Of a stretch of 6,111 bases of DNA, positions 4,667 to 6,111 are shown in pieces (the stretch's first letter is position 1; every line of letters begins with the position of its first letter). The position numbers were made by a program, and so were the translations under genes. The DNA comes from an uncultured Eubacteriales bacterium (lineage in GTDB: Bacteria; Bacillota; Clostridia; Oscillospirales; Butyricicoccaceae). The DNA is taken from positions 1 to 6,111 of the forward strand of contig USML01000098.1 of NCBI GenBank assembly GCA_900555855.1. Direction: 5' to 3'. The notes below the pieces were generated by a model that searched no databases, was not told the DNA's origin, and worked only from the letters and a program-made list of their open reading frames with translations.

Positions 4667-5764
4667 ATGAAAAAGATCAATTGGGGCGTCGTCATCGCGG
4701 GCGCTGCCATCGGCGTGGCCGCCGTTGTGCTGACCCTGCTGGGCAACCCCAAAAACATGGGCTTCTGCATCGCCTGCTTCCTGCGGGATATCGCCGGCGC
4801 CTGCAAGCTGCATGGCGCGGCCAAGGTGCAGTATGTCCGTCCGGAGATCATCGGTCTGGTGCTGGGCGCCTTCCTGATGGCCGTGGGCACCAAAGAATTC
4901 AAAGCCCGCGCCGGCTCCGCTCCCGCGCTGCGGTTCGTGATGGGCGGCTTTGTGGTGGTGGGCGCGCTGGCCTTTTTGGGCTGCCCCCTGCGGATGGTGC
5001 TTCGTCTGGCCGGCGGCGACTTGAACGCGCTGGTGGGCCTGGCGGGCTTTATCATCGGCATCCTGCTGGGCATCGTCTGCCTGAAGCGGGGCTTCTCCCT
5101 GAAGCGGTCCTATGAGGCCACCAAGCTGGAGGGCTCTGTCCTGCCCTCCGTGATGCTGGTGCTGGGCATTCTGGCGGTGGCGGTCCCCGCGCTGTTTGCC
5201 GCCTCTGAGGCCGGCCCCGGCTCCATGCACGCGCCCTTCTGGGCGGCACTGCTGATCGCGCTGGTGGTGGGCGCGCTGGCCCAGCGCTCCCGTCTGTGCA
5301 TGGTGGGCGGCCTGCGCGACGCCTTCCTGCTGAAGGATCTGCATCTGCTCTATGGCTTTGTCGCCATTTTTGTGGTCACGCTGGTGGGCAACCTGATCAC
5401 CAGCAGCTTTAAGCTGGGCTTCCAGCTGCAGCCCGTGGCCCACAGCAGTCATGTGTGGAACCTGCTGGGCATGGTCCTGGTGGGCTGGGGCTCCGTCCTG
5501 CTGGGCGGCTGCCCGCTGCGTCAGCTGATCCTGGCGGCGCAGGGCAATGGCGACAGCGCCGTCACCGTCTTTGGCATGATCACCGGCGCCGCGCTGGCCC
5601 ATAACTTCGGCCTGGCCGGCAATCCCGATTCCACCAACGAAGCCGGCGAGTTCGTCCGGGGCGGCATCTCCATGAGCGGTAAGGTGGCCGTGATCCTGGG
5701 CCTGTTGGTCATGCTGATCATTGCGCTGACCAACATGGCGAAGAAGGAGAAGGAAGAAGCATGA
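4667..5764 (+). CDS. yedE: YedE-type putative selenium transporter (YeeE/YedE family membrane protein)
   Basis: A 365-residue integral membrane protein with many hydrophobic segments, starting with a positively charged MKK and a helix at about 7-25. It is built from two related halves. The first has NMGFCIACFLRD (31-41) and LGCPLRM (104-110); the second has SRLCMVGGLRDAF (208-220) and GGCPLRQ (280-286). In the YeeE/YedE family such cysteines line the path for thiosulfate-type substrates, so C34, C37, C106, C211 and C282 are likely functional. The YedE/FdhT subgroup is linked to selenium metabolism and formate dehydrogenase activity; the transported Se species is not known from sequence. The start at ATG 4667 is supported by GGAG (4653-4656), 10 nt upstream. 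An upstream in-frame TTG at 4583 coincides with the -35 and is rejected. The tail ends KKEKEEA, overlapping the next gene by 4 nt. Confidence 0.9.
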   Translation: MKKINWGVVIAGAAIGVAAVVLTLLGNPKNMGFCIACFLRDIAGACKLHGAAKVQYVRPEIIGLVLGAFLMAVGTKEFKARAGSAPALRFVMGGFVVVGALAFLGCPLRMVLRLAGGDLNALVGLAGFIIGILLGIVCLKRGFSLKRSYEATKLEGSVLPSVMLVLGILAVAVPALFAASEAGPGSMHAPFWAALLIALVVGALAQRSRLCMVGGLRDAFLLKDLHLLYGFVAIFVVTLVGNLITSSFKLGFQLQPVAHSSHVWNLLGMVLVGWGSVLLGGCPLRQLILAAQGNGDSAVTVFGMITGAALAHNFGLAGNPDSTNEAGEFVRGGISMSGKVAVILGLLVMLIIALTNMAKKEKEEA

Positions 5765-5964
5765 TCGACGCCAGAGGATATGCCTGCCCCATGCCTGTGC
5801 TCATGGTGCAGAAGGAGCTGAAGAAAAACGCGCCCGCCGCGCTGGAGGTCCTGGTGGACAATCAGTGCGCCGTGGAAAATGTCACCCGCTTTGGGAAAAG
5901 CCAGGGCTATCAGGTGACGGCTGCCGCCGAGGGCGAGGATTTCCGCTTGAAGCTCACCAAATAA
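5761..5964 (+). CDS. Small TusA-like sulfurtransferase
   Basis: A 67-residue TusA/SirA-like protein, slightly shorter than typical TusA (about 75-80). The N-terminal MIDARGYACPMPVLMVQKEL holds the family signature CPMP, with Cys9 as the carrier residue. The middle LEVLVDNQCAVENVTRF matches the family's second half and resembles the same region of YedF in this window (ETLVDNETAVQNLL). Its ATG overlaps the yedE stop (ATGA), and AAGGAG/GGAAG sequences at 5744-5756 serve as ribosome site. A TusA partner next to a YeeE/YedE channel is a known arrangement, in which the cytosolic TusA receives the sulfur delivered by the transporter; by analogy this one may receive Se or S from YedE. Confidence 0.9.
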   Translation: MIDARGYACPMPVLMVQKELKKNAPAALEVLVDNQCAVENVTRFGKSQGYQVTAAAEGEDFRLKLTK

Positions 5965-5983
5965 ACAAAAACAGAACAAAAGC

Positions 5984-6013
5984 AGCGCCGGGACGGATGC
6001 CCCGGCGCTTTTT
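5984..6013 (+). terminator. Rho-independent terminator after the tusA-like gene
   Basis: AGCGCCGGG (5984-5992) pairs perfectly with CCCGGCGCT (6001-6009) around an 8-nt loop, followed by four more T. On the opposite strand the stem is followed by a T-rich stretch as well, so it could end transcription from both sides. Confidence 0.9.
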
Positions 6014-6075
6014 CGGCGTTTGGCCCCCCGCAGAGGATATCCCGTCTCCGGTCCCTCGTCCAAAAAGAAGAGGGT

Positions 6076-6111
6076 TTACGGGAGGAACATGGTTCCGCCC
6101 GTCAGATCGCG
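6076..6111 (-). CDS. Possible 3' end of a convergent gene, cut by the window
   Basis: On the minus strand a frame entering from the right edge reads RDLTGGTMFLP and then stops at TAA (6078-6076). The codons are GC-rich at the third position like the other genes here, and the bidirectional-looking terminator at 5984-6013 would suit a convergent neighbour. Eleven residues are too few to name a family. The plus strand offers a competing reading, an ATG at 6089 preceded by GGGAGG only 3 nt away, which I consider less likely. Confidence 0.25.
   Translation of the reverse strand, partial: RDLTGGTMFLP

Noticed and set aside
6089..6111. Start of a plus-strand gene at ATG 6089 with GGGAGG in front
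   Set aside because: The spacing is only 3 nt, no promoter is visible between it and the terminator, and the minus-strand frame looks more like coding sequence; neither can be settled at the window edge.

Overview
The window is a GC-rich bacterial segment that I read as one selenium-metabolism locus: two divergent transcription units and a third promoter. Everything here fits an anaerobic Clostridia-type Firmicute, probably of the Oscillospiraceae/Ruminococcaceae kind. The grounds are the gene set (YedF, EF2568-type desulfurase, DUF3343, YedE), strong AAGGAGG-type ribosome sites, and structured non-coding repeats at the left edge of a style I associate with gut Oscillospirales. The taxonomic placement is inference, not proof.

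Layout. Positions 1-244 hold no gene. They carry a mosaic of inverted repeats (1-140), a tandem GACGRRR block with its own inverted partner (148-206) and a G-rich tract. Positions 245-2243, minus strand, are a two-gene unit: a LysR-type regulator (1314-2243), then selD (245-1294). The selD frame contains an in-frame UGA at 1238-1240 exactly where the family has its catalytic Cys/Sec, followed by a hairpin with bacterial SECIS geometry. I therefore annotate selD as a full-length selenoprotein, not as a gene starting after the stop. The 283-bp divergent region 2244-2526 contains a good lysR promoter, a -10 for the opposite unit and two GC-rich perfect palindromes.

On the plus strand come yedF (2527-3132), a class V aminotransferase/cysteine desulfurase (3137-4270) and a 78-residue DUF3343 putative Se/S carrier (4267-4503), all overlapping or 4 nt apart. 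A strong intrinsic terminator (4525-4567) closes that unit. A fresh promoter (4583-4611) then drives yedE (4667-5764), a two-repeat YeeE/YedE membrane transporter, and a 67-residue TusA-like protein (5761-5964), followed by another terminator (5984-6013). The last ~35 bases may hold the 3' end of a convergent gene.

How the genes could work together: YedE would import a selenium (or sulfur) species. The desulfurase, the DUF3343 protein, the TusA-like protein and YedF offer a set of cysteine carriers that could hold and pass Se or S as persulfide/perselenide. SelD would use selenide to make selenophosphate. The LysR protein is the obvious local regulator. The most interesting new observation is a 13-base element, TATCGGRAAAATC, found upstream of both plus-strand promoters at exactly the same distance (26 bp) from an identical TATACT -10. 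It is a strong candidate operator joining the two units into one regulon. The gene families are known; the exact relay and the operator are inference.
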